Positions 43,082-51,727 of a stretch of 64,000 nt of DNA are shown here, piece by piece (the stretch's first letter is position 1; each line of letters opens with the position of its first letter). Source of the DNA: Candidatus Binatus soli (lineage in GTDB: Bacteria; Desulfobacterota; Binatia; Binatales; Binataceae); the NCBI GenBank assembly GCA_002479255.1, contig DLMJ01000030.1, positions 78,848 to 142,847 of the forward strand. The letters are read 5' to 3'. The notes under the pieces were generated by a model. That model worked only from the letters and a program-made list of their open reading frames with translations, did no database searches and had not been told where the DNA came from. The translations under genes were made by a program, and so were the position numbers.

Positions 43082-43402
43082 ATGGCTGCACCCATGATGA
43101 ACGACGTATTGCCCGACCTGCTCGAGGAGATGGTCTATCTGCTCAAGCAGCAGGGCGCCGATCCGCTGGAATCCAGGCTGCGCGCTCTGAGAATCGAGTC
43201 GGTCTGCGACTGTGGCGACGAGAATTGTGCCAGCTTCGCGACCGCCGTCGAAGTCAAGGTCGCCAACTATGTCGAGCTGCAATCGATGGAAGGTCAGGTC
43301 ATCATCGATCTGAACGCCGACGACGAGATCTGCTTCATCGAGGTGCTCGGCCGTCCCGATGTGAAGTACCTGCTCGAAGAATTTTACGACGCGCAGAGCT
43401 GA
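43082..43402 (+). CDS. Small cysteine-containing protein of unknown function
   Basis: 106 residues from MAAPMMNDVLPDLLEEMVYL, the first ATG with plausible context (an ORF start at 43001 adds a non-conserved tail). It holds SVCDCGDENCASFATAVEVK with three close cysteines that might bind metal, and ends DVKYLLEEFYDAQ. No family is recognised. A palindrome (GCAGGGGTCACCCCTGC) lies at 43003-43019 in its upstream region. Confidence 0.65.
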   Translation: MAAPMMNDVLPDLLEEMVYLLKQQGADPLESRLRALRIESVCDCGDENCASFATAVEVKVANYVELQSMEGQVIIDLNADDEICFIEVLGRPDVKYLLEEFYDAQS

Positions 43403-43422
43403 CCCGGCGCGCCGCCGCGACT

Positions 43423-44280
43423 CTAGCCCGCCGCGCGCTTTTGCGGCGCGACTCGAAACCGCTCGACGAATTCGATCACCTCGCCGGCGACGCGCTCTTT
43501 CTCGCTGTCCACGGTAATCACGTGGTAGCTCTCGTCGAGCTCAACCGCGCGCTTCTCCCTGCTGCCAAGGCCTCTCATCACGTAGTCGATATTTTTCCGC
43601 ATCGGGGCCGTGTGATCGCGCCTGGCATGCATCACCAGCGCGGGCTGCGTGATACGCGCCAGCATCGGCTTCACCACCGCGCTTAAATCGAGCAGCTTCA
43701 TCGGCGCCGACAACGGCATCAAACGGCAGGTGGGATGCACCGACCGGGCAGCCGCATCGTGGATATCCGACCCGCCCGGATTGAGCAGGTAGATCCTCTC
43801 AACTATCGAGCCGAGCACTCCGCGCATACCGCGCAGCATGATGGTCGTTGAGGTCGGCAGAAAAAACGCTGGCGCAAGCATCGCGAGTCCCGCGATCGCC
43901 TCGCCCTGATCGGCGGCCAGCCGCGCCGCCAGCACAGCTCCCGCCGACTGTCCCACCACCACGTTCGGCTCGCCGAACTGCCGCAGCTCCTCCAGGCCGG
44001 CGACGACGCTTTCGTACCAGTTGTCGTAACCAGCCGCCCCCAACTCCTCGGGCGTTCCGGCGTGACCTGCCAGCTTAACGCCTCGCACGCGCACGCCGCG
44101 CGCCGCCAGCCGCTCGCCGAGGTAGCGCATCTCGTATGGAGTTCCGGTCAGACCGTGGATCAGCAGCGCGCTCACGCCCGCGCCGGTGGCGACCGCGCCG
44201 GGAAGGAAAAACTCGTGCGTATCGACGCCCGCTGAGTTGCGCGACGCAGTCTCGTCGGAATCGGAAGAATCGGAACTCAT
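43423..44280 (-). CDS. Alpha/beta hydrolase, carboxylesterase type
   Basis: 285 residues from MSSDSSDSDETASRN. The ATG at 44280 avoids a 60-residue extension that overlaps ppiD. Motifs are LLIHGLTGTPYEMRYLGERL (oxyanion loop), VVVGQSAGAVLAARLA (nucleophile Ser), HARRDHTAPM (Asp) and ESYHVITVD (His). This matches the bacterial monoacylglycerol-lipase/carboxylesterase group. The substrate is probably a short or medium acyl ester. It follows ppiD by 32 nt on the same strand. Confidence 0.88.
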   Translation of the reverse strand: MSSDSSDSDETASRNSAGVDTHEFFLPGAVATGAGVSALLIHGLTGTPYEMRYLGERLAARGVRVRGVKLAGHAGTPEELGAAGYDNWYESVVAGLEELRQFGEPNVVVGQSAGAVLAARLAADQGEAIAGLAMLAPAFFLPTSTTIMLRGMRGVLGSIVERIYLLNPGGSDIHDAAARSVHPTCRLMPLSAPMKLLDLSAVVKPMLARITQPALVMHARRDHTAPMRKNIDYVMRGLGSREKRAVELDESYHVITVDSEKERVAGEVIEFVERFRVAPQKRAAG

Positions 44281-44312
44281 CCCTGGCAATGCCGCGCGCC
44301 CGGCGCGCTCCT

Positions 44313-46229
44313 TCACGTTGACGACCCGGTGGATGCGAGCTGCTCGGAGTCGATTTGTATCTTGGCCTGTTCTTTGAGTTGATCGAGGAAGCGCGTCCAT
44401 GCCTGCGCGCGGCGTTGCTCGACGTATTCCTGCATGAACGATTTCTGCGCGCTCTTCCATTCGTCGTCGGTAGGTTCGGCGCGCGAGGCGGCTTCGAACA
44501 GGTACGAATTGCCGCCATTCTCCATCGCGCGATCGATCACGCCCGGAATCGTCGGCACGACCGCGGCGGCGTCGGTCACCTCGGGAAACTCGCCGATACC
44601 GGGGACTTTATGGTCGGCGCGCAGAAACGGATCGACATTTTTAATCGCGAGCTTGTTGGCGGCCGCGGCTTTGTCAAAATCGGCCGGGCTCTTGATCGTG
44701 GCGAGTACCTTTTGCGCCTGCTGGCTCGCTTCGGCTTCGGCCGTCGAGCGAATCAGCGCCTCACGCACCTGCGGCTCGATCTCCTTCAGCGCGGGAATTC
44801 GCGACGGTTGCCTCGCCGACAGCTTGATCACGTATGGCGCGCCCTTCTCCGGCACAAGCGCCACCTGCCCCGCTTCGAGCTTGAACGCCGCCTCCATCAG
44901 TTCCCGGTCCCGCTCGGCGCCGCCGGCCGGTTCACCCTGCGCGAACAGCGGCGTCTCGACCGCGTCGATCCCCCGCTTCTTCGCAAGGTCCTGCAAACTG
45001 GCGCCCGCGAGCGCAGCCGTCAGATCCTCCTGCGCCGCCGCGCGCCCGAGCTTCGCTCCGGCCTGCGTGCGCAGCTCGTCAATTATCTCTGGCTTCGCCT
45101 CGGCAATCGTGTCGGTATGCGCGGGCTTAAACTCCTCGAGCTTGACGACATGAAAGCCGAAGCGCGTCTCGACCATCGCGATCTGTCCCGGCTTCATCGC
45201 GAACACCGCGTCTTCGAACGGCTTGACCATCTGGCCGCGCCCAAACGTCCCGAGGTCGCCGCCTTGGAGCTTGTTGGACGGATCGTCCGAATACTTCGCC
45301 GCCAGCTTTGCGAAGTCGCCCCCCGATTGCGCCTGCTTGAGCACGTCGAGCGCCTTGGTCTTCGCCGCGGCCTTCTCCTTGTCGGTCGCGCCCGAGGGGA
45401 CCTCGATAAGGATGTGCCGCGCGTGAACCTGGTCGGGATGCGTGAAGCGGGTCTTGGCGTTGCGATTGTAGTAGCCCTGGATTTCCTTGTCGGGCGGCGT
45501 GTACTTGGCACCCAGCACGAGCGGCTCGTAGTGGACGTAGGTCAGCTTGACGCGCTCGGGCTCACGGAATTGCTCGGCGTTCTTTTTGTAGTAGTCGGCG
45601 ATCTGACTTTCGGTAGGCGAGACCTTTGCGGTGAAATCGCTGGAGGGTATCTCGACGTAGCGCAATCCGATCCGTTCGTTGCGAAGATTGTAGGCGTGGC
45701 GCGCCTCGTCGTCGCTCACCTGCACGCCGGCGTCGATCATGTTGCGCAGCGTGTCGGCGATCATGCGGTCGCGCTCGGCGGTTTCGTACTCACTCGGCTG
45801 CAGATTGTTGTTGCGCAGCACGTCCTGGTAAGTATCGAAGTCGAACTGGCCGTCGCGCTGAAAAACGGGCTCCTTGCCGATTTTATCCTGCAGGGCCTCG
45901 TCGCTGATGCTGATGCCGAGATGGCGCGCCTCCTCGCCGATCAGTTGTTGCTCGATCAACCTGTCCACCGCTTCCTGGCGAATGTTGATGCTCTTGAGCA
46001 CGGCCTGCGCGTTGGCGCCGTACATCTGTTGCACGGTCTGGCGGAGTTGGGTGGCTTCGCGATCGACTTGGTCGCCGAGTATTTGCCGGCCATTAACGGT
46101 CGCGATGGGATGGACGGTATTGAACAATCCACCGCCACCAAAACCCCAGAACGCCATAATAATCGCCAGGAAGGCGAAGGTGACTTGCACTTGCCACGAG
46201 TACTGGTAACGGCGGATTCCTTCTAACAT
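44313..46229 (-). CDS. ppiD: PpiD-like periplasmic peptidyl-prolyl isomerase / chaperone
   Basis: 638 residues from MLEGIRRYQYSWQVQVTFAF. The ATG at 46229 precedes an N-terminal membrane anchor (VTFAFLAIIMAFWGF). A SurA-type chaperone region covers ~40-240. A parvulin domain lies at ~260-365 with QVHARHILIEVPSGATDKEK and GGDLGTFGRGQMVKPFEDAV. A second, weaker domain follows. PpiD helps fold outer-membrane proteins in the periplasm, anchored near the Sec translocon. The IS1-like element begins 55 nt upstream and may have displaced its promoter. Confidence 0.88.
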   Translation of the reverse strand: MLEGIRRYQYSWQVQVTFAFLAIIMAFWGFGGGGLFNTVHPIATVNGRQILGDQVDREATQLRQTVQQMYGANAQAVLKSINIRQEAVDRLIEQQLIGEEARHLGISISDEALQDKIGKEPVFQRDGQFDFDTYQDVLRNNNLQPSEYETAERDRMIADTLRNMIDAGVQVSDDEARHAYNLRNERIGLRYVEIPSSDFTAKVSPTESQIADYYKKNAEQFREPERVKLTYVHYEPLVLGAKYTPPDKEIQGYYNRNAKTRFTHPDQVHARHILIEVPSGATDKEKAAAKTKALDVLKQAQSGGDFAKLAAKYSDDPSNKLQGGDLGTFGRGQMVKPFEDAVFAMKPGQIAMVETRFGFHVVKLEEFKPAHTDTIAEAKPEIIDELRTQAGAKLGRAAAQEDLTAALAGASLQDLAKKRGIDAVETPLFAQGEPAGGAERDRELMEAAFKLEAGQVALVPEKGAPYVIKLSARQPSRIPALKEIEPQVREALIRSTAEAEASQQAQKVLATIKSPADFDKAAAANKLAIKNVDPFLRADHKVPGIGEFPEVTDAAAVVPTIPGVIDRAMENGGNSYLFEAASRAEPTDDEWKSAQKSFMQEYVEQRRAQAWTRFLDQLKEQAKIQIDSEQLASTGSST

Positions 46230-46266
46230 TGAGGTGTCATCATACTTGACTGCCTTTCGCGGGCGC

Positions 46267-46283
46267 AATTGCGCCCGGTTGCT
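46267..46283 (+). repeat. Left 17-bp direct repeat flanking the IS1-like element
   Basis: AATTGCGCCCGGTTGCT, matching 49062-49078 (AATTGCGGCCGGTTGCT) at 16 of 17. These lie directly outside the element's two ends, as a target duplication would. Confidence 0.8.
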
Positions 46284-46302
46284 GGTAGTGTCTCAGTTTG
46301 AG
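46284..46302 (+). repeat. Left terminal inverted repeat of the IS1-like element
   Basis: Begins GGTAGTGTCTCAGTTTGA. The same 18 bases occur inverted at 49008-49025, and a weaker version (13 of 18) ends the element at 49061. Confidence 0.88.
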
Positions 46303-46359
46303 AATCTGACCTCTTGAAAAATCCGTGCGCCCGCGATCCGACTGTGCGATAATGCGTAC

Positions 46360-46602
46360 ATGCCCAAAGGACCGCAAGGCCAGAAGCGCCCCGCTGACGC
46401 GATCGGCAACGCCGTCCGCGTGATGCAGATCGCCACGGGCGAGATTCAGGACAATCCGCTTGAGCCGGGGAAAGAGTACGCCCGCAAGGGCGGGTTGAAG
46501 GGTGGGAAAGCGCGGGCGAAAAAATTGAGCAAAAATCGTCGCACGGAGATTGCTCAGAAAGCAGCGCGATCCCGATGGGTCAAGCAGTCCGATTCCGTAT
46601 AG
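46360..46602 (+). CDS. 80-residue basic KGG-type protein (element cargo)
   Basis: 80 residues, strongly basic. The C-terminal KEYARKGGLKGGKARAKKLS followed by RTEIAQKAARSRW is a pattern common in small DNA- or RNA-associated bacterial proteins. The N-terminal half reads MPKGPQGQKRPADAIGNAVR. Function is not known. It lies just inside the left end of the element, and its 3' end overlaps the 3' end of the ATPase gene by 23 nt on the other strand. Confidence 0.7.
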   Translation: MPKGPQGQKRPADAIGNAVRVMQIATGEIQDNPLEPGKEYARKGGLKGGKARAKKLSKNRRTEIAQKAARSRWVKQSDSV

Positions 46603-47842
46603 AGGTTTGATCCCAAGATTGCCGGTTAATAAACCGCGCCAATAACGGTACAGCAAAACTGTAGCCACCATATCGACTGCGATATACTAAACCCTTCTCG
46701 CCGAGCGCCTTGAGCATTTGAGTGGCGTGACTATGGGTGAATCCCTTCACGAGAATTTGGCGCGATGCGGTGACGATTTCTTGAGTGCCGAACTCCTCTT
46801 CCGCCTTCGGCAGGGTAGCGATGACTTTCATAAAATCCTGCTGGCGGTCGGTAGCCCGCAGCCATCGAGGAGCAAAAAAGTCCTCGTCCAGCTTTTCCAT
46901 TATCTCGTCGATTGGTACGGACGGCGCTAGGCCGATTTTGATCTTGCCAATCCAAGCGTCGAATACCTCTTTCGCGATGAACTGAATGAAAAACGGGTAA
47001 CAGCCCGACAATTCGACGATATTCTTGATAGTGGATTCGGCGAAATGTAGAGTGCTCTTGCTTAATTCTATCGGCTTAATGATCGCGTCGCGCGCCTGCT
47101 TTTCGCTCAGTTTCCTTAGATACATCACATGAAACATTCGCTCGCTGTACGTGCGAGCCTGATTCAATCTTGGGAACAGGGTGGGCAAGCCCGTCAGTAC
47201 CAACATGAAAGGGAAGCGTGATGGTTGTCGCTGAAGGTAAGAAAAAACGTCAAGAAGCAATGACAGCGGATATTCCTTGGCGGAGGCGTGGTCAGTCAGG
47301 TTTTGCGCTTCATCATATGCGAATACAACGCCGTTCACTGGCGCACTCTCTAGTAATTGCCGAGCTGAAATGAAGACTGCCTTGAGCTTATCATCAGTGT
47401 TTCCGGGCGTGCGCTCGAAAGCTGACCAAAGGTCTTCAAATTTCAGGGGCCGATTTGTCGGTGCATGAATCGCTGTGAAGCCTGGCAAGATTCGTTGTTT
47501 GTCTGAATACTCAATGATCGGACCAAGTAGAGTCGAAAGGTCAACCAACAATCGTCGCGCCGTTCGTTCCTCAGTTAGACTCGCCGACTCTGACAAATCG
47601 TTTCCGGTCCAGAGCCATCCACTCTTTTGCGCAATGGGTTTGAACTCCTCAAGAAGTACAGTTTTCCCGACGCCGCGAAGCCCGGTCACGATGGCATTTT
47701 GCGTGACTGGATTTTGCTTGAGCATCTTTGCGAACTGGTCCTGCTCATCGCTGCGACCGGCAAGATAGAGCGGTTTCTGACCAGCTCCGGGTCGAAAGGG
47801 ATTCTGCGGGATTGGCGTATCGTCTTGCACCTTTTTTCTCAC
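46580..47842 (-). CDS. AAA-family ATPase with C-terminal winged-helix-like region (element cargo)
   Basis: 420 residues. The GTG at 47842 has no good ribosome binding site, so translation may be leaderless or start elsewhere. The P-loop is VTGLRGVGKTVLLEEF at about residue 52 and Walker B is GVVFAYDEAQNL at about 168. SELSEKQARDAIIKP-like residues follow (YLRKLSEKQARDAIIKPIEL). The C-terminal ~110 residues (QEIVTASRQILVKGFTHSHA, MLKALGEKGLVYRSRYG) look like a winged helix. This domain plan is shared by ORC/AAA and STAND-type ATPases. No effector domain is seen. Role unknown. Confidence 0.82.
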   Translation of the reverse strand: MRKKVQDDTPIPQNPFRPGAGQKPLYLAGRSDEQDQFAKMLKQNPVTQNAIVTGLRGVGKTVLLEEFKPIAQKSGWLWTGNDLSESASLTEERTARRLLVDLSTLLGPIIEYSDKQRILPGFTAIHAPTNRPLKFEDLWSAFERTPGNTDDKLKAVFISARQLLESAPVNGVVFAYDEAQNLTDHASAKEYPLSLLLDVFSYLQRQPSRFPFMLVLTGLPTLFPRLNQARTYSERMFHVMYLRKLSEKQARDAIIKPIELSKSTLHFAESTIKNIVELSGCYPFFIQFIAKEVFDAWIGKIKIGLAPSVPIDEIMEKLDEDFFAPRWLRATDRQQDFMKVIATLPKAEEEFGTQEIVTASRQILVKGFTHSHATQMLKALGEKGLVYRSRYGGYSFAVPLLARFINRQSWDQTSIRNRTA

Positions 47843-47947
47843 TTGATCAGATTTAGTATCTTGTAGTCCAAACTCTAATATTAATCAATGCTCTAATAAA
47901 TGAACTATCTGCTTGACACCCAAGCATAAAGTTCATATTATGTCCTC

Positions 47948-48802
47948 ATGAACAGATTGCCCATATCCAAGCGCGTTCAGATTCTTTCCCTTCTCTGCGA
48001 AGGATCATCGATGCGTTCTGTATCGCGGCTGGTCGATGTTTCGATCAACACCGTGACGCGCGAGCTAGTGCTGGCGGGTCAGGCGTGCGCTGACTTCCAT
48101 GATCGAACCGTCCGCAACGTGCAGTCGAAGCGCGTGCGGTGCGATGAGATTTGGTCGTTTGTCGAGATGAAGGAAGCGCGGGCGCGCCAGAAAAAGCATG
48201 AACGGCCAGAACGTGTTGGCGATACATGGACTTGGACGGGCATCGACGCGGATAGCAAACTGCTGATCTCGTGGTTCATCGGATCGCGCGGCGCGGACGC
48301 GGCGAATACGTTTATGCGCGACGTGGCGAGCCGCCTTGTCAATCGAGTGCAGCTAACGACGGACGGCCATCGTGCGTATCTGGACGCGGTAGAAGCGGCG
48401 TTTGGTGGCGACATTGATTACGCGATGCTCGTGAAAATGTACGGCACGCCGCCAGAAGGCGAGCGGCGATATACCCCGCCGGTTTGCCTTAGTGCGGAAA
48501 GCAGAATCGTTCACGGCAATCCCGATCGCGATCACATCAATACGAGCTACGTCGAACGCGCAAATCTCACGATGCGGATGCACATGCGCCGCTTTACGCG
48601 CCTGACCAATGCGTTCTCAAAGAAGTTTGAGAATCACTGTCACATGGTTGCGCTCTACGCCGCATGGTACAACTTCGTCCGTATTCACAAAACACTGCGG
48701 GTCACGCCCGCGATGGAATCGGGCGTTGTCGATCATCTATTCTCGTTCGAGGATTTGGCTGGAATCGTGGACGAATGGGAAGCAAACCGTGAAAACGAGT
48801 GA
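47948..48802 (+). CDS. IS1-like DDE transposase
   Basis: 284 residues as one frame. The N-terminal helix-turn-helix is MRSVSRLVDVSINTVTRELV. The DDE residues are in CDEIWSFVEM (first Asp), LTTDGHRAYLDAVEA (second) and NTSYVERANLTMRMHMRRFT (Glu). The C-terminal AAWYNFVRIHKTLRVTPAM is typical of IS1-type integrase cores. Classical IS1 makes InsAB' by frameshift, whereas here a single frame suffices. It lies 105 nt from the AAA ATPase on the other strand. Confidence 0.93.
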   Translation: MNRLPISKRVQILSLLCEGSSMRSVSRLVDVSINTVTRELVLAGQACADFHDRTVRNVQSKRVRCDEIWSFVEMKEARARQKKHERPERVGDTWTWTGIDADSKLLISWFIGSRGADAANTFMRDVASRLVNRVQLTTDGHRAYLDAVEAAFGGDIDYAMLVKMYGTPPEGERRYTPPVCLSAESRIVHGNPDRDHINTSYVERANLTMRMHMRRFTRLTNAFSKKFENHCHMVALYAAWYNFVRIHKTLRVTPAMESGVVDHLFSFEDLAGIVDEWEANRENE

Positions 48803-49016
48803 TCTAGTACCCATGCTCGCCTTCGCCTCTTTCGGCCTCTGGTGGGTGGTCGCGCCTCGAAGCGTGATACGTTTCTACTGTCGGTTCTATCCAAGTCCGC
48901 GAAATGCTTTTAAGCGAACCACGCCGTTTAAGGTTCGATTGGCAGGGCTGGCGTGGGTAATTTTGGTCGCTTGCGTTACTATCTGGAGCGCATTTCGACC
49001 ACCGATTTCAAACTGA
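48789..49016 (+). CDS. 75-residue membrane protein behind the transposase (element cargo)
   Basis: 75 residues from a GTG that overlaps the transposase stop by 14 nt, so translation is coupled. Two hydrophobic segments are seen: LVPMLAFASFGLWWVVAPRS and LAGLAWVILVACVTIWSAF. The intervening IRFYCRFYPSPRNAFKRTTP is basic. I recall similar small proteins after other IS1 transposases. Function unknown. Confidence 0.6.
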   Translation: MKTSDLVPMLAFASFGLWWVVAPRSVIRFYCRFYPSPRNAFKRTTPFKVRLAGLAWVILVACVTIWSAFRPPISN

Positions 49017-49061
49017 GACACTACCAAATTCAGACACTCAGCGCCGAATTCAGACAGTACC
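49008..49061 (-). repeat. Right end with three tandem copies of the terminal motif
   Basis: Read inward on the minus strand, the end holds GGTACTGTCTGAATTCGG, then CGCTGAGTGTCTGAATTT, then GGTAGTGTCTCAGTTTGA, each about 18 bases with the shared core TGTCT. The innermost copy is identical to the left end. Confidence 0.8.
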
Positions 49062-49078
49062 AATTGCGGCCGGTTGCT
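49062..49078 (+). repeat. Right 17-bp direct repeat flanking the IS1-like element
   Basis: AATTGCGGCCGGTTGCT, matching 46267-46283 at 16 of 17 positions directly beyond the element end. Confidence 0.8.
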
Positions 49079-49248
49079 TGCCTGCGCCGCCCGTCCTCTG
49101 TTAGCGTGTCGCACAACGGTAGTCCGACGGACCCAAACCTCTCCGCCAGAGAATTCTTCAACATTTGGGCCGCGTCTTGGGGTGGTATTCGGGCCGGGTC
49201 TTGGCGTCGGCATCCAGGCCTGAACCGGGCAGGCAAGGGGCAAAATTC

Positions 49249-50289
<1,041 letters not shown>

Positions 50290-50343
50290 TCGACTCGCCG
50301 CATATCTCCTGAGTCTTGAGCCGGCGCGTCGGCCCGTATTGAC

Positions 50344-51192
50344 GTGAGAGGCGGCTTTCTCTGGCGTAACCGCGTGCTGCTGACCAGCGGCGCGCTGCTT
50401 ATTGTGTCGCTGCATCTGATCTCGACCGGAGTCCGGCCCGGCGATCTCGCGGCGCGTCCGGAGTCCGCATTTCTGGAAATCGTCAGTCCGATCGACGCTG
50501 CATTCACCCGTCTCAGCGACGGCGCTTCATCGATCGTCACCGACTACCTCGACCTGTTTCATGTGCGTGAGGAAAACGCCCGTCTGCGCAACGAGCTGGC
50601 GCGGGTCAAGAGCGATCGCGCGCGCCTGGCCGAGCTCGAGGTCGAAAATCGGCACCTCGGCGAAATGCTCGAACTCAAGGACGTGCTCGGCGCCAACGCA
50701 GTTGCCGCCAACGTGATCGGCAGCGACGCCACCGGCCTTTCACGCACCCTGATTCTCGCCTCGGGTTCCAGCGACGGACTTCGTCCCGGCATGGCCGTGC
50801 TCGCCAACCAGGGCGTGGTCGGCAAGATCATCGCCATCAGTCCGCACGCCTCGCGCGTGCTGTTGATCGACGACCACAACTCCGCGCTCGACGGTTTCGA
50901 TCAACGCTCGCGCGCGCGCGGAATCGTCGCCGGGCTGGTCGACGATGGATTGATCCTGAAGTACGCCGATCGCTCGCAGGACATCCGGATCGGCGACACT
51001 ATCGTGACCTCGGGCCTCGATGGAATTTTCCCGCGTGGTCTGCTGGTCGGAACGATTATAGGCGTGCACCGCGGGGCGCCTGGCTTGTTCCTCGGCGTAA
51101 GAATCGAACCAGCGGTCGATTTTCGCCAACTCGAACAAGTGCTGATCGTCACCCAGCCGCCGCCTCACCTCGACGACTCGGGCAAGAGCTGA
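50344..51192 (+). CDS. mreC: Rod-shape protein MreC
   Basis: 282 residues from the GTG at 50344. An N-terminal membrane segment (LLTSGALLIVSLHL) is followed by a coiled coil (REENARLRNELARVKSDRAR) and the periplasmic beta domain with VIGSDATGLSRTLILASGSS. The C-terminal IRIGDTIVTSGLDGIFPRGL matches MreC. MreC links MreB to PBP2 and activates wall synthesis. The gene follows mreB by 54 nt and precedes mreD by 5 nt. Confidence 0.95.
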   Translation: MRGGFLWRNRVLLTSGALLIVSLHLISTGVRPGDLAARPESAFLEIVSPIDAAFTRLSDGASSIVTDYLDLFHVREENARLRNELARVKSDRARLAELEVENRHLGEMLELKDVLGANAVAANVIGSDATGLSRTLILASGSSDGLRPGMAVLANQGVVGKIIAISPHASRVLLIDDHNSALDGFDQRSRARGIVAGLVDDGLILKYADRSQDIRIGDTIVTSGLDGIFPRGLLVGTIIGVHRGAPGLFLGVRIEPAVDFRQLEQVLIVTQPPPHLDDSGKS

Positions 51193-51197
51193 CGGAT

Positions 51198-51704
51198 TTG
51201 CGCCTCATCCTGCTGTTCGCGGTGTTCCTGGTGCTGGGATTGGCGTTTGAATCCGCGGTCCCGCACATGGTTTCTTTTCGCGCACTGATTCCGAACCTGA
51301 TCATCATACTGGTTGTCGATCTCGGCCTGCGCCATCATGGCGTCCTGCCCGCGATGCTGGCGTTCGCGATGGGCTACGCGACCGACGCACTCGCCGGCTC
51401 GCATCCCGGCCTCAACGCTTTCATGATGACGATGGTCTTCGTCGTGAGCTACGAGATTTCGACCCGGCTGATGGTGACCAACGCGTTGGTCGGCGCGACC
51501 GTGGTGTTCTTCGGCGTGATCGCGACCGCGCTGGCAACAGTTGCCCTCGCCGACGGCTTCAGCGCACATTCCCACACCGGCGCGCTGCTTCCGGGACTGA
51601 CACTCGAGGCCGCCATCTCCGCGATAGTCGCGCCGTTCATCTTTTCGATGCTGGCCGCAAGCAAGCGGATGACGGGATTGCCTGTGCGGCCGATGCGCGA
51701 ATAG
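51198..51704 (+). CDS. mreD: Rod-shape protein MreD
   Basis: 168 residues from the TTG at 51198, which lies 5 nt after the mreC stop. Five hydrophobic segments run through it, including LILLFAVFLVLGLAFESAV and IVAPFIFSMLAASKRM. MreD is poorly conserved in sequence, but its place between mreC and mrdA and the membrane profile support the call. It is an inner-membrane part of the elongasome. Confidence 0.87.
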   Translation: MRLILLFAVFLVLGLAFESAVPHMVSFRALIPNLIIILVVDLGLRHHGVLPAMLAFAMGYATDALAGSHPGLNAFMMTMVFVVSYEISTRLMVTNALVGATVVFFGVIATALATVALADGFSAHSHTGALLPGLTLEAAISAIVAPFIFSMLAASKRMTGLPVRPMRE

Positions 51705-51727
51705 ATTGTAAGTTCGGGAAAGCATCA

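Larger units (their letters stand above)
46284..49061. mobile_element. IS1-like element carrying an AAA ATPase and small genes
   Basis: A 2.78-kb unit between the left end GGTAGTGTC at 46284 and the right end at 49061. It contains an 80-residue basic protein, an AAA ATPase, an IS1-like DDE transposase and a 75-residue membrane protein. The flanking 17-bp direct repeats support insertion as one unit. GC is lower than in the flanking ppiD and mreB. The gene content is far larger than a plain IS1 (about 0.77 kb). Confidence 0.8.

Noticed and set aside
46283..49026. IS1-like element ending at the inner inverted repeat (49026)
   Set aside because: The flanks just outside the inner repeat do not match. 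The outer end at 49061 is followed by the 17-bp direct repeat, so the outer end is better.
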